A stretch of 33,240 bases of DNA from an uncultured Veillonellaceae bacterium (GTDB lineage: Bacteria > Bacillota > Negativicutes > Selenomonadales > Selenomonadaceae), in NCBI GenBank assembly GCA_900314825.1, contig OMWS01000037.1, positions 1-33,240 of the forward strand, given 5' to 3'. Under the pieces are notes generated by a model, which saw only the letters and a list, made by a program, of their open reading frames with translations, was not told the DNA's origin and searched no databases. The translations under genes were made by a program, and so were the position numbers. Shown piece after piece: positions 6,082 to 16,625 of this stretch. Positions within the stretch are counted from its first letter, which is position 1. Each line of letters starts with the position of its first letter.

Positions 6082-7182
6082 ATGTCATTTTTCCGCAAGC
6101 GCGGCAAGAAATGGTACTACACCATCGAGCTCGAAAGCGGCGGCACGCGCAAGCGCATCGAGCGAGTAGGCGGCCGCACGAAAGCCGAAGCTGAAAAAGC
6201 CCGCGCCGCCGCCCTCGCCGAATACACCCAGACGGGCAGCATCGACAAGGGCGCGAAAATCACCTACAGAGAACTCGCCGATGAATGGGTTCGGGACAGT
6301 TTGAGCCAGGCGCGGCCGTCGACGCAGCGCAATTACAAGAACATCCTCAAGAACCACATCCTCCCCGTCATCGGGAAGAAGCTCATCCGGGACATCCGCC
6401 CGCGCGACTTGCAGGCGCTCATGAACAAGGAAGCAAAGACGGCTTCCACGTCCTTGATGAACAATATCCGCGCCGTCTTGTCCCTGTCGTTCGACTTCGC
6501 CGTGTTCTGCGAATACCTCCGCGACACCCCGCTGCGCGGCGTCAAGACGCCGAAAGCACGACCGCTCAAAGAACGCCGCGCCTTCACGCAAGAAGAATTC
6601 CAGCAGCTTATTGATCATCTCAAAGCCAAGCGGCCGGAGCTTCTCCTGCCCGTCATGATCTCCTACCATACGGGAGCGCGCTGCGGCGAAGTCCTGGCGC
6701 TTACGTGGGAAGACGTCGATTTCGAAGTGCGCACCATTTCCATCACGAAGACCGTCCTCATGGACGACAGCGTGCAGGAAACGACAAAGAGCAAATCCGG
6801 CATGCGCACCATTGCCATCGGGCAGAAGCTCATCAAGCTCCTCAAAGCCGCCCATGCCCAACAGGCGAAAGACAAAATGCGCTATGGCAAATTCTACCGC
6901 GACAGCGGCCGCATCTGCCGGCATGAAGACGGCACGCCCATCTCCAGGGGGAACGCCGTCGCCGTCAATCGGTATTGCACGAAGCATATCGGCGAAGGCC
7001 TCTGCTTCCACTCCCTGCGTCACACCCACGCCACCATGCTTCTCGAAGCCGGCGAGGATCTGGAGCTCGTATCGAAGCGCCTTGGCCACGCGAGCATCAG
7101 CACGACGGCGAAAGTATACTCCCACGTCCTGGCGAACCGCCAGCAAGCGGAGCGCGACATTCTCGACCGCATTTTCGTCTGA
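6082..7182 (+). CDS. int: Tyrosine recombinase (phage integrase)
   Basis: The 366-residue protein has the three domains of Tn916/lambda-type integrases: an N-terminal arm-binding domain (FFRKRGKKWYYTIELE, with GRTKAEAEKARA), a SAM-like core-binding domain (residues ~60-165, ITYRELADEWVRDSL) and a C-terminal catalytic domain. Catalytic residues are visible: Arg200 in TGARCGEVLAL, His310 and Arg313 in HSLRHTHATML, His336 in LGHAS and nucleophile Tyr346 in KVYSHV. GGGAGG lies 8 nt before the ATG. It catalyses site-specific integration and excision. The gene ends about 280 bp before lgt with no tRNA between, so the attachment site is probably in that gap. Complete. Confidence 0.96.
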   Translation: MSFFRKRGKKWYYTIELESGGTRKRIERVGGRTKAEAEKARAAALAEYTQTGSIDKGAKITYRELADEWVRDSLSQARPSTQRNYKNILKNHILPVIGKKLIRDIRPRDLQALMNKEAKTASTSLMNNIRAVLSLSFDFAVFCEYLRDTPLRGVKTPKARPLKERRAFTQEEFQQLIDHLKAKRPELLLPVMISYHTGARCGEVLALTWEDVDFEVRTISITKTVLMDDSVQETTKSKSGMRTIAIGQKLIKLLKAAHAQQAKDKMRYGKFYRDSGRICRHEDGTPISRGNAVAVNRYCTKHIGEGLCFHSLRHTHATMLLEAGEDLELVSKRLGHASISTTAKVYSHVLANRQQAERDILDRIFV

Positions 7183-7183
7183 T

Positions 7184-7309
7184 TTTTGCCGCCATTTTGC
7201 CGCCGAAATTCCAAAATACCGTAAAATATCCGCAGCGTACAAAAACCACTCAAAAACGCAAAAAGTCCTGATTTTTCAAGGGTTTACAGCACTTCATAGC
7301 GTACAAAAA
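7184..7309. other. Probable attachment-site region with direct repeats
   Basis: Directly after int are two tandem TTTTGCCGCC repeats (7184-7193, 7195-7204) and two copies of AGCGTACAAAAA (7234-7245, 7298-7309). Short direct repeats beside an integrase gene often are arm-type or core sites. The core cannot be defined without the other end of the element, which lies outside the window. Confidence 0.4.
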
Positions 7310-7398
7310 GGGATGCATGGAATGGTATAGTTTTTAACATATCATAAAAACGGCAATTTTTCCAGTTTTTTCTGTGATCGGCAATCCCGGCGAACGCC

Positions 7399-7427
7399 TT
7401 GAGCGAACGCTTCCCATGGATTATAAT
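7399..7427 (+). promoter_or_regulatory. lgt promoter
   Basis: TTGAGC (7399-7404) and a perfect TATAAT (7422-7427) with 17 bp between them lie 31 bp upstream of the lgt start codon. This puts the chromosome-element junction to the left of 7399, since lgt keeps its own promoter. Confidence 0.75.
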
Positions 7428-7458
7428 AAGCAGGACAAATCGATGAAGGAGTGCTTCC

Positions 7459-8238
7459 ATGCATCAATATCTTTTTTTCATCGGCGACTTCCCCATCCGC
7501 GCGTACGGTCTCGTGCTGTCGCTGTCGATCATCCTCGCGACGGGCGTCGGGTATTTCCTCGCAAAAGTCGACGGGCAAGGCGCGGAAAAGCATGTCGTCG
7601 ACCTCGGCATTTACTGCGGCGTCGCCGGCCTCATCGGTGCGCGGCTCTGGGATGTGTTCTTTTTTGACTGGGGCTATTATCACAACCATTTGACAGAAAT
7701 CATGAACGTCTGGCAAGGCGGTATGGCCATCCAGGGCGGCGTCGTGCTCGGCGTGCTGACGGGCGTCTGGTACTGCCGCCGTCATCATCTCGACGTCGTG
7801 CATCTCATGGACGTCTTCGCGCCCGCCATCATCCTCGGGCAAGCGCTCGGACGCTGCGCGAACCTCTTGAATGGCGACGCGTTCGGCGCGCCGACGGGCA
7901 GCTCGTTCGGCATCCTGTATCCGAGCACGACGCTCGCCTACCGCACGTACGGCGACCAGCCGCTCTGGCCGGCGGAAATCTGGGAAGGACAGCTCGACGT
8001 CGTGATCTTCGCGCTACTGCTCCTCTATCGCACGACGAACCATGCGAAAGGCCAATGCTTCGCGCTCTACGTCATGCTGTACTCGCTCGCGCGCTTCTTC
8101 CTCGAATACCTGCGCGGCGACTACACCGCGCCCGTACTCGGGCTCTTCCACAGCGCACAAATGACGAGCGTCGTCGGCTTCGTCATCGCCGCCGCGTTCT
8201 TTATCGGGTTGGCTGTCAAGCAACATCTTCGCAAGTAA
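7459..8238 (+). CDS. lgt: Prolipoprotein diacylglyceryl transferase
   Basis: Lgt moves a diacylglyceryl group from phosphatidylglycerol to the lipobox cysteine of prolipoproteins, in the inner membrane. The 259-residue protein has the usual size and about seven hydrophobic segments. Signature stretches are FPIRAYGLVLSLSI, GARLWDVFFFDWGYY, WQGGMAIQGGVVLGV and the diagnostic GQALGRCANLLNGDAFGAPT, in which the Arg and Asn are the conserved catalytic-site residues. The C-terminal RFFLEYLRGDYT carries the conserved late arginine. AAGGAG lies 9 nt before the ATG. It would process the two lipobox proteins encoded at 25.7-27.1 kb. It is monocistronic, with its own promoter and terminator. Confidence 0.96.
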   Translation: MHQYLFFIGDFPIRAYGLVLSLSIILATGVGYFLAKVDGQGAEKHVVDLGIYCGVAGLIGARLWDVFFFDWGYYHNHLTEIMNVWQGGMAIQGGVVLGVLTGVWYCRRHHLDVVHLMDVFAPAIILGQALGRCANLLNGDAFGAPTGSSFGILYPSTTLAYRTYGDQPLWPAEIWEGQLDVVIFALLLLYRTTNHAKGQCFALYVMLYSLARFFLEYLRGDYTAPVLGLFHSAQMTSVVGFVIAAAFFIGLAVKQHLRK

Positions 8239-8266
8239 ACAACAATAGATTTGTACCAAACGCAAA

Positions 8267-8329
8267 GCAGCCTTCAAAGCATTACGTTTTCACTCAACGA
8301 CTCAATGCTTTGAAGGCTGCTCATTTTTT
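8267..8329 (+). terminator. lgt terminator, 17-bp stem
   Basis: GCAGCCTTCAAAGCATT (8267-8283) pairs perfectly with its complement at 8304-8320 around a 20-nt loop, followed by TCATTTTTTG. The remaining stretch to the galA stop (8330-8468) has a direct repeat TCTAGTAAC (8345-8353, 8401-8409) and a weak inverted repeat around CTGTTTTCG; no gene is seen there. Confidence 0.85.
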
Positions 8330-8468
8330 GTTTAGCTATCGCACTCTAGTAACCTTCTGCTGTTTTCGTTACGCTCGACAACAGATGCATATGGAATGGG
8401 TCTAGTAACTGCAACACCCCCATCCATCCGATGATACAACCATCACAACGGTATTTCGCATCAACGAA

Positions 8469-10724
8469 TCATTTCATCACTTTTTCAAGTACCCAGAGAT
8501 ACGCCGCGAAATCCGTGTTGATCTTCGTGACATTCAGGCCCTCTTGCATGAGCTCATCGCCGTAGAATGTGCGTCCTACGAGCGTGCCCGTGCCGCTGCC
8601 GTCACTGTCGTGCGAGAGCGACTGCGCGGGATAATACGCGGCAATCTTGTACGCGGCGTCGGGGTCGAGGCCTGCGAGGCGCAGGCGGCGGATCGGGGTG
8701 CAGGGCTCGGAGAGCGTCTTGAAGTAGAAAAGCGCGATCTCTTTTGCGTCCTCCGACGTGAACATCCACGCCGTTTCGTTTTTCGTGCCCTCGAACGGCG
8801 ACAGCAGGCGCGTGAACGTGCCGAGCTGGATGGTCGGGCGCAGGCGCTTATAGAGCGCGATATGCTCTTTCACTTGCTGCTTTTCCGCATCGCTCATGCG
8901 TGTGATGTCCATCTCGTAGCCGTAGCAGCCCATCATCGCCGCGAACGCGCGCGTCTGCATCGGCGTCACGCGGCCGACCTGATGGTTCGGTGTGACGGAG
9001 ACGTGCGCGCCCATCGTGATCGGTGGGAACACATAGCTCGTGCCCGTCTGGATGCTGAGACGGCAGATGGCATCCGTGTCGTCGCTCGTCCACGTCTGCG
9101 GCATGTAGTAAAGCATCGCGGCGTCAAAGCGCCCGCCGCCGCCCGAGCAGCTTTCGAACAGCACGTCCGGATACGATTGCGTGATGCGCTCGAGCACGCT
9201 GTAGAGACCGAGCACGAAGCGATGCTTCGTCTCGCGCTGATGCTCTGGCGTGCGGCCAGCCGAAAACGCCTCCGTCAGATGACGGTTGAAATCCCATTTC
9301 ACATAATCGATGGCGCCGGATTTCAAAATATCGCAAACGGAGTTCACGACGTAATCCTGCACCTCTTTGCGCGAGAGGTCGAGCACGAGCTGATGACGGC
9401 TGAATGACGACGGATAATCGGGCACGTGCAGTGCCCAGTCCGGATGCGCGCGATAAAGGTCGCTGTCCTTCGAGATCATCTCGGGCTCGAACCACAGGCC
9501 GAACTTCAGGCCGCGCTTGTGCGCCGACTCCGCCACGCCTTCGAGGCCGCCCTTGAGTTTTTCGCGGTTGACCTTCCAGTCGCCGAGCGAGCTGTTGTCA
9601 TCTTCGCGATGGCCGAACCAGCCGTCGTCGAGCACCATGAGCTCGATGCCAAGATCTTTTGCGCAGGCCGCGAGGTCATCGAGCTTCTTGTCATCGAAGT
9701 CGAAATACGTCGCTTCCCAATTGTTGACGAGGATCGGACGCACGGCGTGCTGGTATTTGCCGCGCAAGAGATGGTTGCGGTACGCCTGGTGGAACGCCTG
9801 CGACATACCGTTCAGGCCGTCATGCGCATAGGCGATCACGACTTCCGGCGTCTGGAATGCGTCGCCAGGTGCGAGCGTCCAAGCAAAATCGTCCGGATTG
9901 ATTCCTACAATCACGCGCGTCGTGCCGAACTGCTCGACTTCCGTCGCCATCCGGAAGCTGCCGCTGTAGATGAACGAAAAACCGTAGACATCGCCCGAAA
10001 GCTCGTCGGTCTTCGGACGCGCGAGCGCGAGGAACGGCGACTGCTGATGCGAGCTCGCGCCGCGCGTGTTGCCCGTGACCATCGTGCCGCGCATGAGGCG
10101 GATGCGCTCGAGGGAACGCTCCGCCGCATGGCCGCCGTAAAGACTTAAGCGGTCAAAATCATGGTCGGGGAAATCGAGGCAGAGGCTCGCGGCGTTCTCG
10201 AGGCGCAGCGTTTCCTTGCCCGTATTCATGTAACGCACAGAGCGCGTGAGCACGCCGTCGCCTGCGAAGACCGTGTACGACAGGATCGCTTTCATGCGGC
10301 CTTTCGTGTCCGCGAGCGTGACTTCGAGCGTTTCCGCCTCGTCATCGCTTGCATAGAGCGCGGGAAGCCCTTCAAGTGCGGGTTTGCCCTTCTTGATCTC
10401 GTAACCTTCATACCACAGCTCGACGACATTCGTGCCATTTTCGAGCACGACGTCGAGCGACGGGATGCGGAAGTCGCCGTGGCCGTTCGTCGCAAATTCC
10501 TGCGGCACGACATCGAGCGAAAACGTGCGCTCGTTTTCATACGCGCCCGGCTGCGGCGAAAAGCCGCGGTCAACCGCCGGACGCTCCGCGCTGCCGCGGA
10601 ATTCGCGCAGCGGGCGACCGAAATACTGGTGCAACAGATACTTGCCGCGCTCGACGGAGAAGCAATAGCTGAAGCGGTCGTTTTTCAGATGGAAGACGTT
10701 TCTTTTTTCGTCAAACGTAATCAT
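8469..10724 (-). CDS. Alpha-galactosidase, GH36
   Basis: The enzyme hydrolyses terminal alpha-1,6-galactose from melibiose, raffinose and related oligosaccharides. The 751-residue length is typical of the large bacterial GH36 group. It has an N-terminal beta-supersandwich, a central (beta/alpha)8 barrel from about residue 330 and a C-terminal beta domain. Barrel motifs include VLDDGWFGHREDDNSSLGDW, GLWFEPEMIS, the nucleophile Asp478 in YVKWDFNR, the SCSGGGGRFD loop and the acid/base Asp548 in TSDDTD. The numbering agrees with my recollection of the Geobacillus AgaA/AgaB enzymes. No signal peptide, so cytoplasmic. It is the last gene of the galactoside operon, 92 bp after lacZ with a half-copy of the palindromic repeat in the gap. 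Confidence 0.95.
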   Translation of the reverse strand: MITFDEKRNVFHLKNDRFSYCFSVERGKYLLHQYFGRPLREFRGSAERPAVDRGFSPQPGAYENERTFSLDVVPQEFATNGHGDFRIPSLDVVLENGTNVVELWYEGYEIKKGKPALEGLPALYASDDEAETLEVTLADTKGRMKAILSYTVFAGDGVLTRSVRYMNTGKETLRLENAASLCLDFPDHDFDRLSLYGGHAAERSLERIRLMRGTMVTGNTRGASSHQQSPFLALARPKTDELSGDVYGFSFIYSGSFRMATEVEQFGTTRVIVGINPDDFAWTLAPGDAFQTPEVVIAYAHDGLNGMSQAFHQAYRNHLLRGKYQHAVRPILVNNWEATYFDFDDKKLDDLAACAKDLGIELMVLDDGWFGHREDDNSSLGDWKVNREKLKGGLEGVAESAHKRGLKFGLWFEPEMISKDSDLYRAHPDWALHVPDYPSSFSRHQLVLDLSRKEVQDYVVNSVCDILKSGAIDYVKWDFNRHLTEAFSAGRTPEHQRETKHRFVLGLYSVLERITQSYPDVLFESCSGGGGRFDAAMLYYMPQTWTSDDTDAICRLSIQTGTSYVFPPITMGAHVSVTPNHQVGRVTPMQTRAFAAMMGCYGYEMDITRMSDAEKQQVKEHIALYKRLRPTIQLGTFTRLLSPFEGTKNETAWMFTSEDAKEIALFYFKTLSEPCTPIRRLRLAGLDPDAAYKIAAYYPAQSLSHDSDGSGTGTLVGRTFYGDELMQEGLNVTKINTDFAAYLWVLEKVMK

Positions 10725-10745
10725 GATGGACTCCTTCTATGTCCA

Positions 10746-10789
10746 GCCTCCCCCTCTGGGGGAGGTGCCCCGAAGGGGCGGAGAGGGTA
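10746..10789. repeat. Half-copy of the palindromic GCCTCCCCC repeat (galA-lacZ gap)
   Basis: GCCTCCCCCTCTGGGGGAGG is followed by a GCCCC-GAA-GGGGC hairpin and GGAGAGGGTA. This equals the left half of the full repeats at 13983-14196 and 29366-29571, but with a different hairpin sequence. It lies inside the operon transcript, followed by a small AGATTT/AAATCT hairpin at 10801-10817. Confidence 0.8.
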
Positions 10790-10816
10790 GCGGCGTAACG
10801 AGATTTTAGCCAAATC

Positions 10817-13978
<3,162 letters not shown>

Positions 13979-13982
13979 TTAT

Positions 13983-14196
13983 ATAAAGCCTCCCCCTCTG
14001 GGGGAGGTGCCGAGCGAATGCGAGGCGGAGAGGGTAACGCATGAACTGGTTTCGTATTCCTATCGACAGGAATGTGAATCTAGTGATTACGCTACCCTCT
14101 CCACCGCTTCGCGGTCCCCCTCCCCCATAAGCAGACTCTTAGCGCTTTAGCGCTTAGAGGTCGCTTATACCGCTTGCGGTAATGGGGAGGCTTTAT
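13983..14196. repeat. Full palindromic interspersed repeat, copy 1 (lacZ-symporter gap)
   Basis: The element is bounded by perfect 13-bp terminal inverted repeats, ATAAAGCCTCCCC (13983-13995) and GGGGAGGCTTTAT (14184-14196). Two inverted half-units carry GAGAGGGTA and TACCCTCTC, with hairpins GCC..GGC on the left and ACCGC-TTC-GCGGT on the right. The centre holds ATTCCTATCGACAGGAAT. A 56-bp nested unit sits in its right arm. It lies inside the operon transcript and may affect mRNA stability between the symporter and lacZ. Confidence 0.85.
14127..14182. repeat. Nested 56-bp hairpin unit in repeat copy 1
   Basis: The unit starts ATAAGCAGAC and contains GGTCGCTTAT as an imperfect complement. 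Between them is TCTTAGCGC-TTTA-GCGCTTAGA, and after them the small hairpin ACCGC-TT-GCGGT. It interrupts the terminal CCTCCCCC/GGGGAGG hairpin of the larger element. A 56-bp relative lies at 29407-29462 in a different position of copy 2. Confidence 0.8.
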
Positions 14197-14200
14197 TCAA

Positions 14201-15622
14201 TTATTTGTTGATATCCGTCCACGTCTCTTCGAGCTTGGCAACGATGCGGGCATGCTCCTGCTCCGTCAGCGTGACTTTCGCACGATAGATGAAGGAAGCG
14301 AGGATCATGAGCACGATCGGCGCTGCGAACATGATGAGCTGGAAGTGGAAGAGGCCGTCCGGCGTGATGTCCGCGGCCGTCGCGCCGCCCGTCATGCCGA
14401 CCCAGATGGCGACCATGCCGATGATGCCGCTCGTGATGGCGCCGGAAAGCTTGTCGACGAGCGGACGCACGCAGAGGCAGACCGCTTCATCGCGATGGCC
14501 GAGCTTCAGCTGGCCGTACTCGACGGAGTCCGTGATCGTCATGAGGACGACGAGGAAGATGAGCGGCTGCGGCAAGGCGAAGAGGCCCGCGCCGAGGAGC
14601 GCCATCGGGACATTCGTGCCGCTCATCGCATAGATGACAAGCGCGATGATCATGATCGTGACAGACGAGAAGAAGAGCTTGCGGCGGCTGAATTTCGTCG
14701 TGAGCGCCGGGAACAGCGCGACGGCCAAGAGGCCGATGATCGTGTTGATGACGCCGAGGAACGAGAACTTCGTAGCATCACCGATGACATAGATGAAGTA
14801 GTAGAGGTTGAAGTTGTTGACGATGTTCTGGCCGAGACCGAAGACGAGGTACGCGATGGCCATCCAGAGGAGCTGGTCGTTCCGCGTGAGGACTTTGAAA
14901 ACATCTTTTGCCGACGTATCCGTCTTGTTCTCGCGCAGCGCGCTGTCCTGCTCTTTCGTACCGATGCCGAGGATGATGGCGCCGAGCGTCGCGATGCCGC
15001 CGCCGATGCAGGCGAAGGCAAACCAGCCGGTCGGGTCGCCCGCGCCGCCGTTCTGGTTGACGGAGAAATAGAGGACGACCGGCATGACGATGACCGTGAC
15101 GAGCTGGCCGCCGAAGACGGAGCCGATACGCGCGATTGTCGCCGTGATCTCGCGCTCATGCGAGTCGAACGACAGTGCCGGGATCATGGACCAGATTGCG
15201 ACGTCTTTCGCGCTGTAGAAGATATCCATGATGAAGTAGACGATGGCAAAAAGGATCAGATACGTCGTCGGGCTGGACGCCGCGAGGCCGCCGAAGTCCG
15301 TGAAGAGTGCTGCGAGAGAAATCGCTGCAACGAACGCACCGACGAGGACCCAAGGCTTGAAGCGGCCCCAGCGCGTCTTCGTCTTGTCGATGATGTTGCC
15401 GATAAATGGATCAACGAACAGCTCTGCGATGCGCAGCACGAGGATGATCGTCGTGACGATGCCGATCATGTACTGATCGTGCGTCGCGTTGCCGGAATTG
15501 AACAGGTTGCTCGTGACGAAAATCATGAAATATGTCGCGAGCATCGCGTAGAATACATCGTGACCGAACGTGCCGCACGCGTATGCGATGCGCGGCCACA
15601 CACTGCCTTTGCTCTGTGCCAT
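14201..15622 (-). CDS. GPH-family galactoside:cation symporter (LacS/MelB type, no EIIA domain)
   Basis: The 473-residue protein has about twelve hydrophobic segments and GPH-family motifs: FVDPFIGNIIDKTKTRWGRF after the second helix, KDVAIWSMIPALS, and the diagnostic TDSVEYGQLKLGHRDEAVC with VRPLVDKLSGAITSGIIG. It would import lactose or melibiose-type galactosides with Na+ or H+ across the inner membrane. Unlike streptococcal LacS it has no C-terminal PTS EIIA-like domain; the tail is a short helix (LTEQEHARIVAKLEETW). The neighbouring GH2 and GH36 genes suggest that both beta- and alpha-galactosides are substrates. AGGGGG precedes the start at a normal spacing. It lies 42 bp after the cytidylate-kinase-like gene in the same operon. 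Confidence 0.93.
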   Translation of the reverse strand: MAQSKGSVWPRIAYACGTFGHDVFYAMLATYFMIFVTSNLFNSGNATHDQYMIGIVTTIILVLRIAELFVDPFIGNIIDKTKTRWGRFKPWVLVGAFVAAISLAALFTDFGGLAASSPTTYLILFAIVYFIMDIFYSAKDVAIWSMIPALSFDSHEREITATIARIGSVFGGQLVTVIVMPVVLYFSVNQNGGAGDPTGWFAFACIGGGIATLGAIILGIGTKEQDSALRENKTDTSAKDVFKVLTRNDQLLWMAIAYLVFGLGQNIVNNFNLYYFIYVIGDATKFSFLGVINTIIGLLAVALFPALTTKFSRRKLFFSSVTIMIIALVIYAMSGTNVPMALLGAGLFALPQPLIFLVVLMTITDSVEYGQLKLGHRDEAVCLCVRPLVDKLSGAITSGIIGMVAIWVGMTGGATAADITPDGLFHFQLIMFAAPIVLMILASFIYRAKVTLTEQEHARIVAKLEETWTDINK

Positions 15623-15664
15623 GGTAATCTTTATCCCCCTGAATTTATGATTCCATTTGAATGC

Positions 15665-16270
15665 TTATGCTTTTTTGATTGCCTTGATGTATGCGATGAT
15701 GCCGTCGGCTATCTGGCCCAAAGGCTTTTTGCTCGTGTTCACGACGAGATCGTAGTTCTGCCCCTCGCCCCAGTTGCGGCCCGTGTAATAGTTGTAGTAG
15801 CGGGCGCGCTTCTTGTCTTCGGCGTCGAGCTCTTTGAGGCTCTTGCCCTCATACGCCGTCTTGCCGCGCTGCTCACGGAAATCATCGTCCGCACAGGCGA
15901 AAATAGCGAAATGATCCGGGTTGTCGCGGAGCACGTAGTCCGCGCAACGGCCGAGGATGACGCAGCTGCCATCCGCGACGAGCTTCTTGATGGCTGCCGA
16001 CTCCGACAGGAACATGCCGCTGCTCGAATCGCCCATGTGCGTACCGAACGAATGGAATGGCATGAAATGCATGGAAAGCGGCTGCACGCGGTTCTCCATC
16101 TCGAGGAGTTCCTCTTCGCTGAGATCGTTGATGCCGAGCTTCGCAGCAGCGATGTGGACGATCTGGCGATCGTAAAGCTTCACGCCGAGCTTCTCGGCGA
16201 GGATGCCGGCGAGCTCGCGGCCGCCGCAGCCGTACTGGCGGCTGATGGAAATCACGAATTTGTCACTCAT
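15665..16270 (-). CDS. Cytidylate-kinase-like family protein heading the galactoside operon
   Basis: The 201-residue protein starts with FVISISRQYGCGGRELAG and AEKLGVKLYDRQIVHIAA, the pattern of the cytidylate-kinase-like family (PF13189 as I recall). The P-loop is the family's GCGGRE form, without the classical GK(S/T). A SCVILGRCADYVL stretch and a late NYYTGRNWGEGQNYDLVVNT segment also fit. The substrate is unknown; true cytidylate kinase (Cmk) is a different protein. AAGGGGG lies 8-9 nt before the ATG. It is the first gene behind the operon promoter, so it may modify or sense a metabolite linked to galactoside use, but that is inference from position only. Confidence 0.85.
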   Translation of the reverse strand: MSDKFVISISRQYGCGGRELAGILAEKLGVKLYDRQIVHIAAAKLGINDLSEEELLEMENRVQPLSMHFMPFHSFGTHMGDSSSGMFLSESAAIKKLVADGSCVILGRCADYVLRDNPDHFAIFACADDDFREQRGKTAYEGKSLKELDAEDKKRARYYNYYTGRNWGEGQNYDLVVNTSKKPLGQIADGIIAYIKAIKKA

Positions 16271-16456
16271 GAATGCGTCCCCCTTTGGACTTCTTCATTG
16301 TTCTGCGTCTTGTTGTAAACGATTTCCTTTTTTCTCGCAAAACAAGGCACGAATGGAAAAATTGCGAACATTTCGAGCGTTTTCTCAAAGCCACAAGCCA
16401 TTGATGTCCCATCATCGTGTGCTTGCGTCCCTTTTGCTTCTCTGAAAACTTATCTC

Positions 16457-16517
16457 GAAAACGTTTTCTCTTGACAGTTCACATTATAGCCCACTGCCGT
16501 GAAAAATGCAAGCGCTT
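16457..16517 (-). promoter_or_regulatory. Galactoside operon promoter with two LacI-type palindromes
   Basis: On the minus strand TTGCAT (16511-16506) and TATAAT (16488-16483) are 17 bp apart. AAGCGCTT (16510-16517) overlaps the -35 and the perfect GAAAACGTTTTC (16457-16468) lies just downstream of the expected start; their centres are 51 bp apart, about five helical turns. Both have the central-CG form of LacI/CcpA-family operators, and the second matches the cre consensus except at its end bases. The leader to the first gene is about 200 nt, with no clear element seen in it. Confidence 0.75.
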
Positions 16518-16566
16518 TTTTCGATTTTTTATCAAAGTGCACGAATGATTCGCAAACGAGCAAAAG

Positions 16567-16607
16567 AAAACGGCTTCTGCCATACGATGTACGACAGAAA
16601 CCGTTTT
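16567..16607 (-). terminator. htpG terminator
   Basis: AAAACGGCTTCTG (16567-16579) pairs with CAGAAACCGTTTT (16595-16607), 13 bp with one G-U pair in the leftward transcript, and T-runs flank both sides. It lies about 20 bp after the htpG stop. Confidence 0.75.
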
Positions 16608-16625
16608 AGTTTTTTGAATCTCTTC

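Noticed and set aside
7342..7842. Long antisense ORFs over lgt, galA, lacZ, symporter, htpG, amtB and nrdD
   Set aside because: They mirror high third-position GC of real genes on the other strand and have no family motifs.
16271..16420. 49-codon frame in the galactoside operon leader overlapping the start of the first gene
   Set aside because: No convincing ribosome site and a biased basic composition; more likely a non-coding leader.
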